DNA of 7,245 nt, taken from the NCBI GenBank assembly GCA_023390985.1, contig JAEWBU010000212.1:1-7245 (forward strand), written 5' to 3'. This document shows positions 1 through 5,725 of this stretch, piece after piece; within the stretch, counting starts at the first letter, position 1, and every line of letters starts with the position of its first letter. Both the position numbers and the translations under genes were made by a program. This stretch comes from Pseudomonadota bacterium (GTDB taxonomy: Bacteria > Pseudomonadota > Gammaproteobacteria > Burkholderiales > Burkholderiaceae_C). The notes under the pieces were generated by a model, which saw only the letters and a list, made by a program, of their open reading frames with translations, was not told the DNA's origin and did no database searches.

Positions 1-1
1 G

Positions 2-427
2 CCCGAGGCCGCCCGCGCGCTGGCGCTGGATGCGGTGGGCCTCGGGCATCGGCTCGGCCTGCTGCGCGCGCTGCTCGATCCCCACCCGCTGGCGCGCACG
101 CTGCTGACCGCGCTGCGCGCGGACGCCACGCTGGATCCGGTGCTCTCCTTCTACGTCGACCGGCTGCTCGCCGCGCCGATCGATCCCGCCGCGCCGGCCC
201 CGAGCACCGGGCCTGCCACGACGCTCGCCGAACCCCTGAGCCAGCGCGAGGAGGACGTGCTGCGCCTGCTGGCGCTGGCCTTGCCGAACAAGAAGATCGC
301 GCGCTCGCTCGGGCTGTCCGCCGAGACGGTGAAGTGGCACCTGCGAAACGTGTACCGCAAGCTCGGGGTGACGGGCCGCGACGACGCCGTGGCGCGCGCG
401 CGCGACCTGGGTCTCGGCGGCTCGTAG
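2..427 (+). CDS. LuxR-family (MalT-type) transcriptional regulator, C-terminal part
   Basis: This is the 3' end of a DNA-binding transcription regulator; the frame is open back to base 2, so the true start lies left of the window. A GTG at 35 is in frame but is probably internal. The last ~60 residues (bases ~236-415) form a LuxR/GerE helix-turn-helix: an LSQREEDVLRLLA opening, then NKKIARSLGLS, then the recognition helix ETVKWHLRNVYRKLGV. The KWHLRNVYRKLGV wording is typical of MalT/LAL-type large ATP-binding activators, whose N-terminal NTPase would be off-window. The visible upstream part is Ala/Leu-rich and helical, with a Pro/Ala linker (bases ~180-225), consistent with the end of a TPR-like sensor region. 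It lies 109 bases upstream of the catabolic operon in the same direction, so it may control it. This is inferred from position. A shorter LuxR protein with a different sensor remains possible. Confidence 0.85.
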   Translation, partial: PEAARALALDAVGLGHRLGLLRALLDPHPLARTLLTALRADATLDPVLSFYVDRLLAAPIDPAAPAPSTGPATTLAEPLSQREEDVLRLLALALPNKKIARSLGLSAETVKWHLRNVYRKLGVTGRDDAVARARDLGLGGS

Positions 428-460
428 CCCCCGGGCGGCCTTCCGGGTCAACCCCACCCC

Positions 461-473
461 ACCCGACGCGGGT
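461..473 (+). terminator. Weak hairpin after the regulator gene
   Basis: ACCCG (461-465) and CGGGT (469-473) form a perfect 5-base stem with an ACG loop, 33 bases after the regulator stop codon. Only two T residues end the stem (473-474), so there is no U-tract. It might contribute to ending the regulator transcript, but it is short, and the palindrome just downstream competes for attention. Confidence 0.2.
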
Positions 474-474
474 T

Positions 475-489
475 GGCGCGGCCCGCGCC
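475..489. repeat. GC palindrome GGCGCGG-C-CCGCGCC
   Basis: Two 7-base arms are perfectly complementary around a single central C. As RNA it would form about a 5-base stem with a small loop; as DNA it is a dyad that could bind a dimeric protein. It lies 47 bases ahead of the ligase start. G/C-only palindromes arise easily in this base composition, so functional status is uncertain. Confidence 0.3.
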
Positions 490-536
490 GGGCGCGGCAT
501 GCTTCCGGGACACAAGAACACCCGGAGACAAACCGA

Positions 537-2402
537 ATGGCCCACCCCGCGCCGACAGGGCAACCGCGCTACCGCGATGCCGGCCTCACCCGCCCGAATG
601 TCGTGCACGAAACACGCGCTGACGGCAGCATCGTGCTGCGCGCGGTCGAAGCGCCGCTGGAAGTGCCGCAGGTCGGCTTCAGCGCCTTCGTGCCGCGCTG
701 GGCGCGCGAGCGCGGCACCCAGCCCGCCTTCAGCGAGCGCGACGGGCCCGACCGCTGGCGCACGCTGACCTGGTCGCAGTTCCACCAGCAGATGCTCGCC
801 GCCGCGGCCAGCCTGCTGGAGCTGGGACTGGGGCAGCAACGGCCGCTGATGATCCTGTCCGGCAACTCGCTGGAACAGGCCGTCCTGATCGCCGCGTGCG
901 ACTACGTCGGCATTCCCAGTGCCCCCGTTTCGCCTTCCTATTCCCTGCTGAGCACCGAATTCACCCGCTTGCGCGGCATCCACGAACTGGTGGAGCCGGG
1001 CGCCGTGTTCGTGCAATCCGCAGCGCTCTTCGCCAAGGCCCTGCAGGCCATCGGCACGCCCGCGGAGCAGGTCATCGCGGTGCAGGGCGCGCAGCACGCT
1101 TGGCAGGCCCTTCTGGACACGCCGCTCACGCCCGAACGCCTGGGCCGCGTGGAAACGGCGCGCGCCGCCATCCAGCCGCACGAGCACATCGCCCGCATCT
1201 ACCTGACCTCGGGTTCCACCGGCGTGCCCAAGGGCGTTCCCATCACGTACCACAACCTGCGGGCCATGATGGGGCAGATCCTGTACACGCACGGCGGGAT
1301 GCCTGCCGAGACCATGGTGCTGCTAGACTGGATGCCCTGGAACCACCTGTTCGCGGGCGTCGGCAACCTGGGTCGCGTCTTCACCCTGGGCGGCTCCTAC
1401 TACATTGACGACGGCCGCCCGCTGCCCGGGCAGTTCGCGCGCACCGTGCACAACCTGCGCGAGATCGCGCCTTCGGTCTTCGCCAGCGTGCCCGGCGCCT
1501 GGGCGATGCTCGCGGTCGAACTGGAACGCGACGAACTGCTGGCGCGCCAGTTCTTCTCGCGCCTGAAGTTCGCGGGCTACGGCGGCGCCAGCCTGCCGCG
1601 CGACACCTGGCAGCGCTTCCAGAACGCCGCAGTGCGCACCACCGGCGAGCAGATCGTCTTTGTCTCCGGCTTCGGTTCCACCGAGACCACGGGCCTGGGC
1701 AGCACCTTCAACCAGCCGAGCGACGACGTCGGCAGCGTCGGTGTGCCGCAACCGGGCATGGAAGTGAAGCTGGTGCCGCTGGACGGTGGCGACGGCCGCT
1801 TCGAGGTGCGCATGCGCGGGCGCCACATCTTTCCCGGTTACCTCAAGCGGCCCGACCTCACGGCTGCCGCCGTGGACGGCGAGGGCTTCTACAGCCTGGG
1901 CGACGCGATCCGCCTGGTCGACCCGGCCGATCCCGCCAAGGGCATGCGCTACGCCGGCCGCTGCGTGGAGGATTTCAAGCTCTCCAACGGAACTTGGGTG
2001 CGCACCGGCAGCGTACGCATCGGCCTGATCGAGCAGTGCTCGCCCCTGGTCCAGGACGCCGTGGTCTGCGGCCACGACCGCGACTACGTCGCGGCGCTGG
2101 CCTGGCCCAACGTCGCCGCGTGCCAGCACCTCGCGCCCGAGCTCGCCGGCTTGCCCGCCGAAGCGCTGGTGGCCCATCCGGTCGTCATCGAGGCGATCGC
2201 GCGCAAGCTGCGCGCCGGCGACGCCGGCAGCGTGAGCCAGCAGGTGCAGCGCGTGCTGCTGATGGCCGAGCCGCCGCAGCCCGACGCCAACGAGATCGCC
2301 GACAAGGGCTACATCAACCAGGCCACGGCGCGCAACCGCCGCGGCCACCTCATCGAACCGCTGTACGCCGAGCCGGCCGGCCCCGCCGTTGCCCGCCGCT
2401 GA
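537..2402 (+). CDS. Acyl-CoA ligase, feruloyl-CoA synthase-like (AMP-forming)
   Basis: This 621-residue cytosolic enzyme of the ANL superfamily activates a carboxylic acid with ATP and CoA, giving acyl-CoA, AMP and PPi. Visible motifs are the phosphate-binding loop YLTSGSTGVPKGV (222-234), the adenine-pocket motif GSTETTG (380-386), YSLGDAI with ribose-binding D456, and DKGYINQ near the C-terminus with the likely adenylation lysine K590. In place of the usual GRxKDxIxxGG hinge it has GRCVEDFKLSNGTW (474-487). This EDFKLxxGTWV wording is, from family knowledge, the mark of feruloyl-CoA synthases, and the ~620-residue length also fits that group. The start is supported by GGAG at 524-527, 9 bases upstream of the ATG. 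It is the first gene of the operon, supplying substrate to the dehydrogenase 26 bases downstream. The substrate is unproven: ferulate-like aryl-propenoates are suggested by family, but another bulky acid is possible. Confidence 0.9.
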   Translation: MAHPAPTGQPRYRDAGLTRPNVVHETRADGSIVLRAVEAPLEVPQVGFSAFVPRWARERGTQPAFSERDGPDRWRTLTWSQFHQQMLAAAASLLELGLGQQRPLMILSGNSLEQAVLIAACDYVGIPSAPVSPSYSLLSTEFTRLRGIHELVEPGAVFVQSAALFAKALQAIGTPAEQVIAVQGAQHAWQALLDTPLTPERLGRVETARAAIQPHEHIARIYLTSGSTGVPKGVPITYHNLRAMMGQILYTHGGMPAETMVLLDWMPWNHLFAGVGNLGRVFTLGGSYYIDDGRPLPGQFARTVHNLREIAPSVFASVPGAWAMLAVELERDELLARQFFSRLKFAGYGGASLPRDTWQRFQNAAVRTTGEQIVFVSGFGSTETTGLGSTFNQPSDDVGSVGVPQPGMEVKLVPLDGGDGRFEVRMRGRHIFPGYLKRPDLTAAAVDGEGFYSLGDAIRLVDPADPAKGMRYAGRCVEDFKLSNGTWVRTGSVRIGLIEQCSPLVQDAVVCGHDRDYVAALAWPNVAACQHLAPELAGLPAEALVAHPVVIEAIARKLRAGDAGSVSQQVQRVLLMAEPPQPDANEIADKGYINQATARNRRGHLIEPLYAEPAGPAVARR

Positions 2403-2412
2403 AGCCAGACCC

Positions 2413-2418
2413 AAGGAG
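2413..2418 (+). promoter_or_regulatory. Ribosome binding site fixing the dehydrogenase start
   Basis: AAGGAG lies 10 bases before the ATG at 2429, followed by a TTTTCCCCCC run. It decides the start: the same frame is open far upstream inside the ligase gene, but that extension is only an Arg/Ala-rich shadow. Confidence 0.8.
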
Positions 2419-2428
2419 TTTTCCCCCC

Positions 2429-3568
2429 ATGCAAGTCGAACGCAACGTCTACCGCGAGGACCACGAGCTGTTTCGCACCACCGTCCGCCGCTTCATGGAA
2501 CGCGAATGCGTTCCGCACCAGGAGCAGTGGAACCGCGACGGCATCGTCAGCCGCGAAGTCTGGCTCAAGGCCGGCAAGGAAGGCCTGCTGTGCACGACGC
2601 TCCCCACCGAATACGGCGGCGGCGGCGGCGACTTCGGCCACAGCGCCGTCATCGCCGAGGAGATCGCGCGTGCCGGCGTGGGCGGCCTGTCGATCGGCCT
2701 GCACTCCGACATCGTCGCGCCCTACATCAACCGCCTGGGCACCGAGGAGCAGAAGCAGCGCTGGTTGCCCGAGATCTGCCGCGGCGAGAAGATCCTGGCG
2801 GTGGCCATCACCGAGCCGGGCGGCGGCTCGGACGTCAAGGCGATCCGCACGACGGCCGTGCGCGACGGCGACGAGTACGTCATCAACGGCAGCAAGACCT
2901 TCATCAGCAACGGCTTCCTGTGCGACTACGTGGTGGTGGTCGTCAAGACCGACCCCGCCGCCGGCGCCAAGGGCGTGAGCCTGCTGCTGGTGGAGACGAA
3001 TCGTCCCGGCTTCCGACGCGGGCGCAGGCTGCAGAAGGTGGGCATGCACGCCCAGGACACCGCCGAACTCTTCTTCGACAACGTGCGCGTCCCGGTGACC
3101 AACCGGCTGGGCGAGGAGGGCAAGGGATTCATCTACCTGATGCAGGAGCTGCCGCAGGAGCGCTTCATCATCGCCGTGACCGCCGCCGCCAAGCTCGAGC
3201 GCCTGCTGGAACAGACGCTGGAGTACGTGAAGGACCGCAAGGCGTTCGGCCAGACCGTGTGGGACTTCCAGAACAGCAAGTTCAAGCTGGCCGACGTCAA
3301 GGCCCAGGCGGTCGCGCTGCGCACGATGGTGGACCACTACCTAGCGCAGCACATGGCGCGCAAGCTTACCGTGGAGGAAGCGGCCATCGCCAAGCTGTAC
3401 TCCACCGAGACGCTGTGGAAGTGCCTGGACGACATGGTGCAGCTGCACGGCGGCTACGGCTACATGCTGGAGTACCCCATCGCCCGCGCGTTCGTCGACA
3501 TGCGCGTGAGCCGCGTCTACGGCGGCAGCAACGAGGTGATGCGCGACCTCATCGCGCGCAAGCTCTGA
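2429..3568 (+). CDS. Acyl-CoA dehydrogenase, long-chain (LCAD)-like
   Basis: This 379-residue FAD enzyme makes the alpha,beta double bond of an acyl-CoA and passes electrons to ETF. It has the N-terminal helical domain (from about residue 9), the flavin/substrate signature AVAITEPGGGSDV (124-136), GSKTFISNG (154-162) in the middle beta domain, and the C-terminal helical domain with KDRKAFGQ (268-275) and QLHGGYGY (338-345). The medium/short-chain catalytic glutamate is absent: the C-terminal motif reads YGGSNEVMR (364-372) with G365 in its place. MQELPQERF (238-246) instead supplies E244 on the helix where LCAD and isovaleryl-CoA dehydrogenase carry their base. The whole C-terminal third is close in wording to mammalian LCAD as I remember it, which suggests a long or branched acyl substrate. 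It is the second operon gene, with the thiolase 34 bases after. AAGGAG at 2413-2418 supports this start, and the length is normal. Confidence 0.93.
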   Translation: MQVERNVYREDHELFRTTVRRFMERECVPHQEQWNRDGIVSREVWLKAGKEGLLCTTLPTEYGGGGGDFGHSAVIAEEIARAGVGGLSIGLHSDIVAPYINRLGTEEQKQRWLPEICRGEKILAVAITEPGGGSDVKAIRTTAVRDGDEYVINGSKTFISNGFLCDYVVVVVKTDPAAGAKGVSLLLVETNRPGFRRGRRLQKVGMHAQDTAELFFDNVRVPVTNRLGEEGKGFIYLMQELPQERFIIAVTAAAKLERLLEQTLEYVKDRKAFGQTVWDFQNSKFKLADVKAQAVALRTMVDHYLAQHMARKLTVEEAAIAKLYSTETLWKCLDDMVQLHGGYGYMLEYPIARAFVDMRVSRVYGGSNEVMRDLIARKL

Positions 3569-3602
3569 TCCCGATCCTGTCACACCCCCAAGGAAAACAA
3601 CC

Positions 3603-4784
3603 ATGAGCCAAGATGTGTTCGTCGCCGGCGTCGGCATGATTCCCTTCATGAAGCCGGGCACCAACCCGCACTACGACGTGATGGCGTCGCAGGCGGTGAA
3701 GGAGGCGCTCGAGGACGCCGGCGTCAGCTACGACACCGTGCAGCAAGCCTACGTCGGCTACATGTACGGCAATTCGACCTACGGCCAGAAGGTCCTGTAC
3801 AAGTTCGGCATGACCGGCATCCCGGTCTTCAACGTCCACAACAACTGCGCCACCGGCTCGTCGGCCCTGTTCCTGGCCCGCCAGGCGGTGGCCAGCGGCT
3901 CGTGCGACGTCGCCCTGGCCCTGGGCTTCGAGGAAATGAGCCCGGGCGCGCTCGGCGGCCTGTGGACCGACCGCCCGGGGTCGCTCGAGGCCTTCAACGA
4001 AGTCATGGAGCAGCAGGTCGGCCAGATCGAGATCCCGCCCGCGCTGCGGCTGTTCGGCGCGGCCGGCCAGGCCCACATGAAGAAGTACGGCACGAAGATG
4101 GAAACCTTCGCCGCCATCCGCGCCAAGGCGAGCCGCCATGCCGCGAACAACCCGCGCGCGGTGTTCCGCAACGTCGTCAGCGTCGACGACGTGATGAACG
4201 AGAAGGTGATGTGGCCGGGCGTGATGACCCGCTCCATGGCCTGCCCGCCCACCTGCGGCGCCGCGGCTGCCGTCGTGGTGTCCGAGGCCTACGCCAGGAA
4301 GCACGGCCTGCGCACCGACGTGAAGATCGCCGCCCAGACCATGACCACCGACCGTCCCGACGCCCTGGAAGGCGACCTGCTGCGCCTCGTCGGCTTCGGC
4401 ATGGCCCAGTCCGGCGCGAAGGCCGCCTACGAGCAGGCCGGAATCGGCCCCGACGACATCGACGTGGTGGAGCTGCACGACTGCTTCGCCCACAACGAAC
4501 TGCTGACGTACGAAGCCCTGGGCCTGTGCCCGGAAGGCGGCGCCGAGAAATTCGTGCAGGACGGCGACAACACCTACGGCGGCAAGTACGTCACCAACCC
4601 CTCGGGCGGCCTGCTGTCCAAGGGCCACCCGCTGGGCGCCACCGGCCTCGCGCAGTGCTTCGAGCTGACCCACCAGCTGCGCGGCACCGCCGGCAAGACG
4701 CAGGTCGAAGGCGCCAAGGTCGCCCTGCAGCACAACCTGGGCCTGGGCGGCGCCTGCGTCGTCACCGTGTACCAGAAGAACTGA
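3603..4784 (+). CDS. SCP-x-type thiolase (acetyl-CoA acyltransferase / lipid-transfer family)
   Basis: This 393-residue thiolase-fold enzyme probably cleaves a 3-ketoacyl-CoA with CoA, releasing acetyl- or propionyl-CoA, as the last step of the operon's cycle. Visible active-site features are the nucleophile C82 in NNCATGSSAL (80-89), the SCP-x-specific HDCF motif (292-295) with C294, and GHPLGATG (341-348) with H342. The final loop reads LGLGGAC (379-385). HDCF in place of NEAF marks the SCP2/sterol-carrier-protein-x group rather than FadA-type thiolases. There is no fused C-terminal SCP2 lipid-binding domain, as is usual in bacteria. AAGGA at 3590-3594 lies 8 bases before the ATG. Related proteins (Ltp2 type) act as retro-aldolases with a DUF35 partner. 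No DUF35 gene is visible here and the thiolase Cys/His set is intact, so thiolysis is the better call. Confidence 0.9.
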   Translation: MSQDVFVAGVGMIPFMKPGTNPHYDVMASQAVKEALEDAGVSYDTVQQAYVGYMYGNSTYGQKVLYKFGMTGIPVFNVHNNCATGSSALFLARQAVASGSCDVALALGFEEMSPGALGGLWTDRPGSLEAFNEVMEQQVGQIEIPPALRLFGAAGQAHMKKYGTKMETFAAIRAKASRHAANNPRAVFRNVVSVDDVMNEKVMWPGVMTRSMACPPTCGAAAAVVVSEAYARKHGLRTDVKIAAQTMTTDRPDALEGDLLRLVGFGMAQSGAKAAYEQAGIGPDDIDVVELHDCFAHNELLTYEALGLCPEGGAEKFVQDGDNTYGGKYVTNPSGGLLSKGHPLGATGLAQCFELTHQLRGTAGKTQVEGAKVALQHNLGLGGACVVTVYQKN

Positions 4785-4797
4785 TTCCCACCTCCAC

Positions 4798-4801
4798 GGA
4801 G
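4798..4801 (+). promoter_or_regulatory. Ribosome binding site fixing the first hydratase-subunit start
   Basis: GGAG lies 9 bases before the ATG at 4811. The same frame is open upstream through much of the thiolase gene, but that part is an Arg/Gly/Pro-rich shadow, so this site marks the true start. Confidence 0.75.
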
Positions 4802-4810
4802 CTCCAACCC

Positions 4811-5257
4811 ATGATCAACCGCGACATCATCGGCCTCGCATTGCCGGCGTACACCTATACGCCCGACGCCAACCAGCTGCGCTTCTTCGCGAAGGCCATC
4901 GGCGAGACCGACCCGGTCTACAGCGACGAGTCCGCCGCGCGCGACGCAGGCCACCCCGGCCTGCCGCTGCCGCCGACCTACCTGTTCTCGGCCGAGATCT
5001 ACCGCCCGGCCAGCCACAGCGAGTGGCGCGAGAAGTCCGGCATCCAGCTGCCGCGCGTGCTGCACGGCGAGCAGTCCTTCACCTACCACCGCATGGCCTA
5101 TGCCGGCGACACGCTGCGCTTCGAGACGAAGATCGTCGACGTGTACGACAAGAAGGAAGGCGCGCTCACCTTCGTGGTGATGGAGTCGAAGGTGACCAAC
5201 CAGCGCGGCGAGCACGTCGCCGACGTGCGCAAGTCCCTCGTCCACCGCAACGGCTGA
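4811..5257 (+). CDS. MaoC-like dehydratase subunit, N-terminal hotdog type (FAS1_DH-like)
   Basis: This 148-residue single-hotdog protein resembles the N-terminal half of double-hotdog hydratases and the HadA/HadC-type subunits of mycobacteria. Key wording is FFAKAIGETDPVYSDESAAR (25-44), GLPLPPTYLF (50-59) and RVLHGEQSFTYHRMAYAGDTL (82-102). The catalytic D-x5-H pair of hydratase 2 is not present: the equivalent stretch reads ETDPVYSDE, with no histidine where one is needed. The likely role is therefore to form the acyl-binding tunnel and partner the catalytic subunit encoded 18 bases downstream. Together they would hydrate a 2-enoyl-CoA to the (R)-3-hydroxyacyl-CoA. No signal peptide or membrane segment is seen. 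The role as a non-catalytic partner is inferred from the paired layout and the missing residues. A homodimer with its own activity cannot be excluded. Confidence 0.85.
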   Translation: MINRDIIGLALPAYTYTPDANQLRFFAKAIGETDPVYSDESAARDAGHPGLPLPPTYLFSAEIYRPASHSEWREKSGIQLPRVLHGEQSFTYHRMAYAGDTLRFETKIVDVYDKKEGALTFVVMESKVTNQRGEHVADVRKSLVHRNG

Positions 5258-5275
5258 TTCCCCAGGAGTTCCACC

Positions 5276-5692
5276 ATGACCAAGCCCCAATACGACAAGA
5301 TCAAGGTCGGCGACGCCCTGCCCGCGCTGGCCCTGCCCCCGATCAACCGCACGACTCTGTTCCTGTTCGGCGGCGCCTCGGGCGACTACAACCCGATGCA
5401 CATCGACATCGACTTCGCCCGCAAGGGCGGCATGCCCGACGTGTTCGCGCACGGCATGCTGGGCATGGCCTACCTGGGCCGCCTGCTGACGCAGTGGGTC
5501 GACCAGCGCCAGGTGCGCACCTTCAACGTCCGCTTCGCCGGCATCACCCACCTGGGCAACCAGATCACCTGCACCGGCAAGGTGGTGGAGAAGTTCGAGG
5601 CCGACGGCGAGAAGCGCGTGAAGGTCGAGATCCAGTCCGCCAACCAGTACGGCGAGACCAAGATCATCGGCGACGCCATCCTGGCCCTCTGA
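5276..5692 (+). CDS. MaoC-like (R)-specific enoyl-CoA hydratase, catalytic subunit
   Basis: This 138-residue hotdog-fold protein carries the hydratase-2 motif GASGDYNPMHIDIDFA (33-48), with the expected catalytic pair D37 and H42. HGMLGMAYLGRLL (59-71) follows as the motif's second part, then a beta-rich C-terminal half (VRTFNVRFAGITHLGNQITCTGKV). It would add water to trans-2-enoyl-CoA, giving (R)-3-hydroxyacyl-CoA. The length is that of a single hotdog; eukaryotic hydratase 2 fuses two. The upstream 148-residue gene supplies the missing partner hotdog, as in HadAB or ChsH1/ChsH2-type heterodimers. AGGAG at 5264-5268 lies 7 bases before the ATG. The next gene, an SDR, would oxidise the (R)-hydroxy product. 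A PhaJ-like homodimer is the main alternative. Confidence 0.9.
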   Translation: MTKPQYDKIKVGDALPALALPPINRTTLFLFGGASGDYNPMHIDIDFARKGGMPDVFAHGMLGMAYLGRLLTQWVDQRQVRTFNVRFAGITHLGNQITCTGKVVEKFEADGEKRVKVEIQSANQYGETKIIGDAILAL

Positions 5693-5725
5693 CCCGCCGC
5701 ACCAACACAGCAAAGGAATTCTGAA

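Larger units (their letters stand above)
440..512 (+). repeat. Direct repeat CTTCCGGGWCA, two copies
   Basis: CTTCCGGGTCA at 440-450 and CTTCCGGGACA at 502-512 match at 10 of 11 positions, with starts 62 bases apart, close to six helical turns. Both copies lie in the gap between the regulator and the operon. They could be paired operator half-sites for the adjacent LuxR-type regulator, but in such GC-rich DNA a chance match of this size is not negligible. Confidence 0.35.
428..536. promoter_or_regulatory. Probable control region ahead of the acyl-CoA operon
   Basis: This gap separates the regulator from the ligase gene and is the only sizeable non-coding stretch before the six-gene run, so the operon promoter probably lies here. 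It is very GC-rich. It holds an imperfect 11-base direct repeat (440-450 and 502-512), a small ACCCG/CGGGT hairpin (461-473) and a 15-base palindrome (475-489). TTGGCG at 473-478 could be a -35 element, but no convincing -10 hexamer follows at 16-18 bases, so no promoter boxes are assigned. A GGAG at 524-527 sits 9 bases before the ATG at 537 and serves as the ligase ribosome site. Confidence 0.4.

Noticed and set aside
474..488. A GG-N10-GC pattern resembling a sigma-54 promoter
   Set aside because: The TTGC part of the -12 element is missing, and GG-N10-GC is expected often in DNA this GC-rich.
1994..2428. An upstream extension of the acyl-CoA dehydrogenase frame into the ligase gene
   Set aside because: The extension is Arg/Ala-rich and overlaps ligase coding sequence. 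The dehydrogenase fold begins just after the ATG at 2429, which has an AAGGAG site.
2615..2629. Five tandem GGC triplets as a possible phase-variable tract
   Set aside because: They encode a Gly run in the dehydrogenase (YGGGGGDF), a region where this family is normally Gly-rich. Whole-codon changes would not shift the frame, and the tract is short.
1323..4733. Further long minus-strand open frames opposite the ligase, dehydrogenase and thiolase
   Set aside because: They have the same low-complexity shadow composition, and no family motif or convincing start context was seen.
3902..4810. An upstream extension of the first hydratase-subunit frame into the thiolase gene
   Set aside because: It is an Arg/Pro/Gly-rich shadow of the thiolase; the hotdog domain starts at the ATG at 4811 with GGAG upstream.
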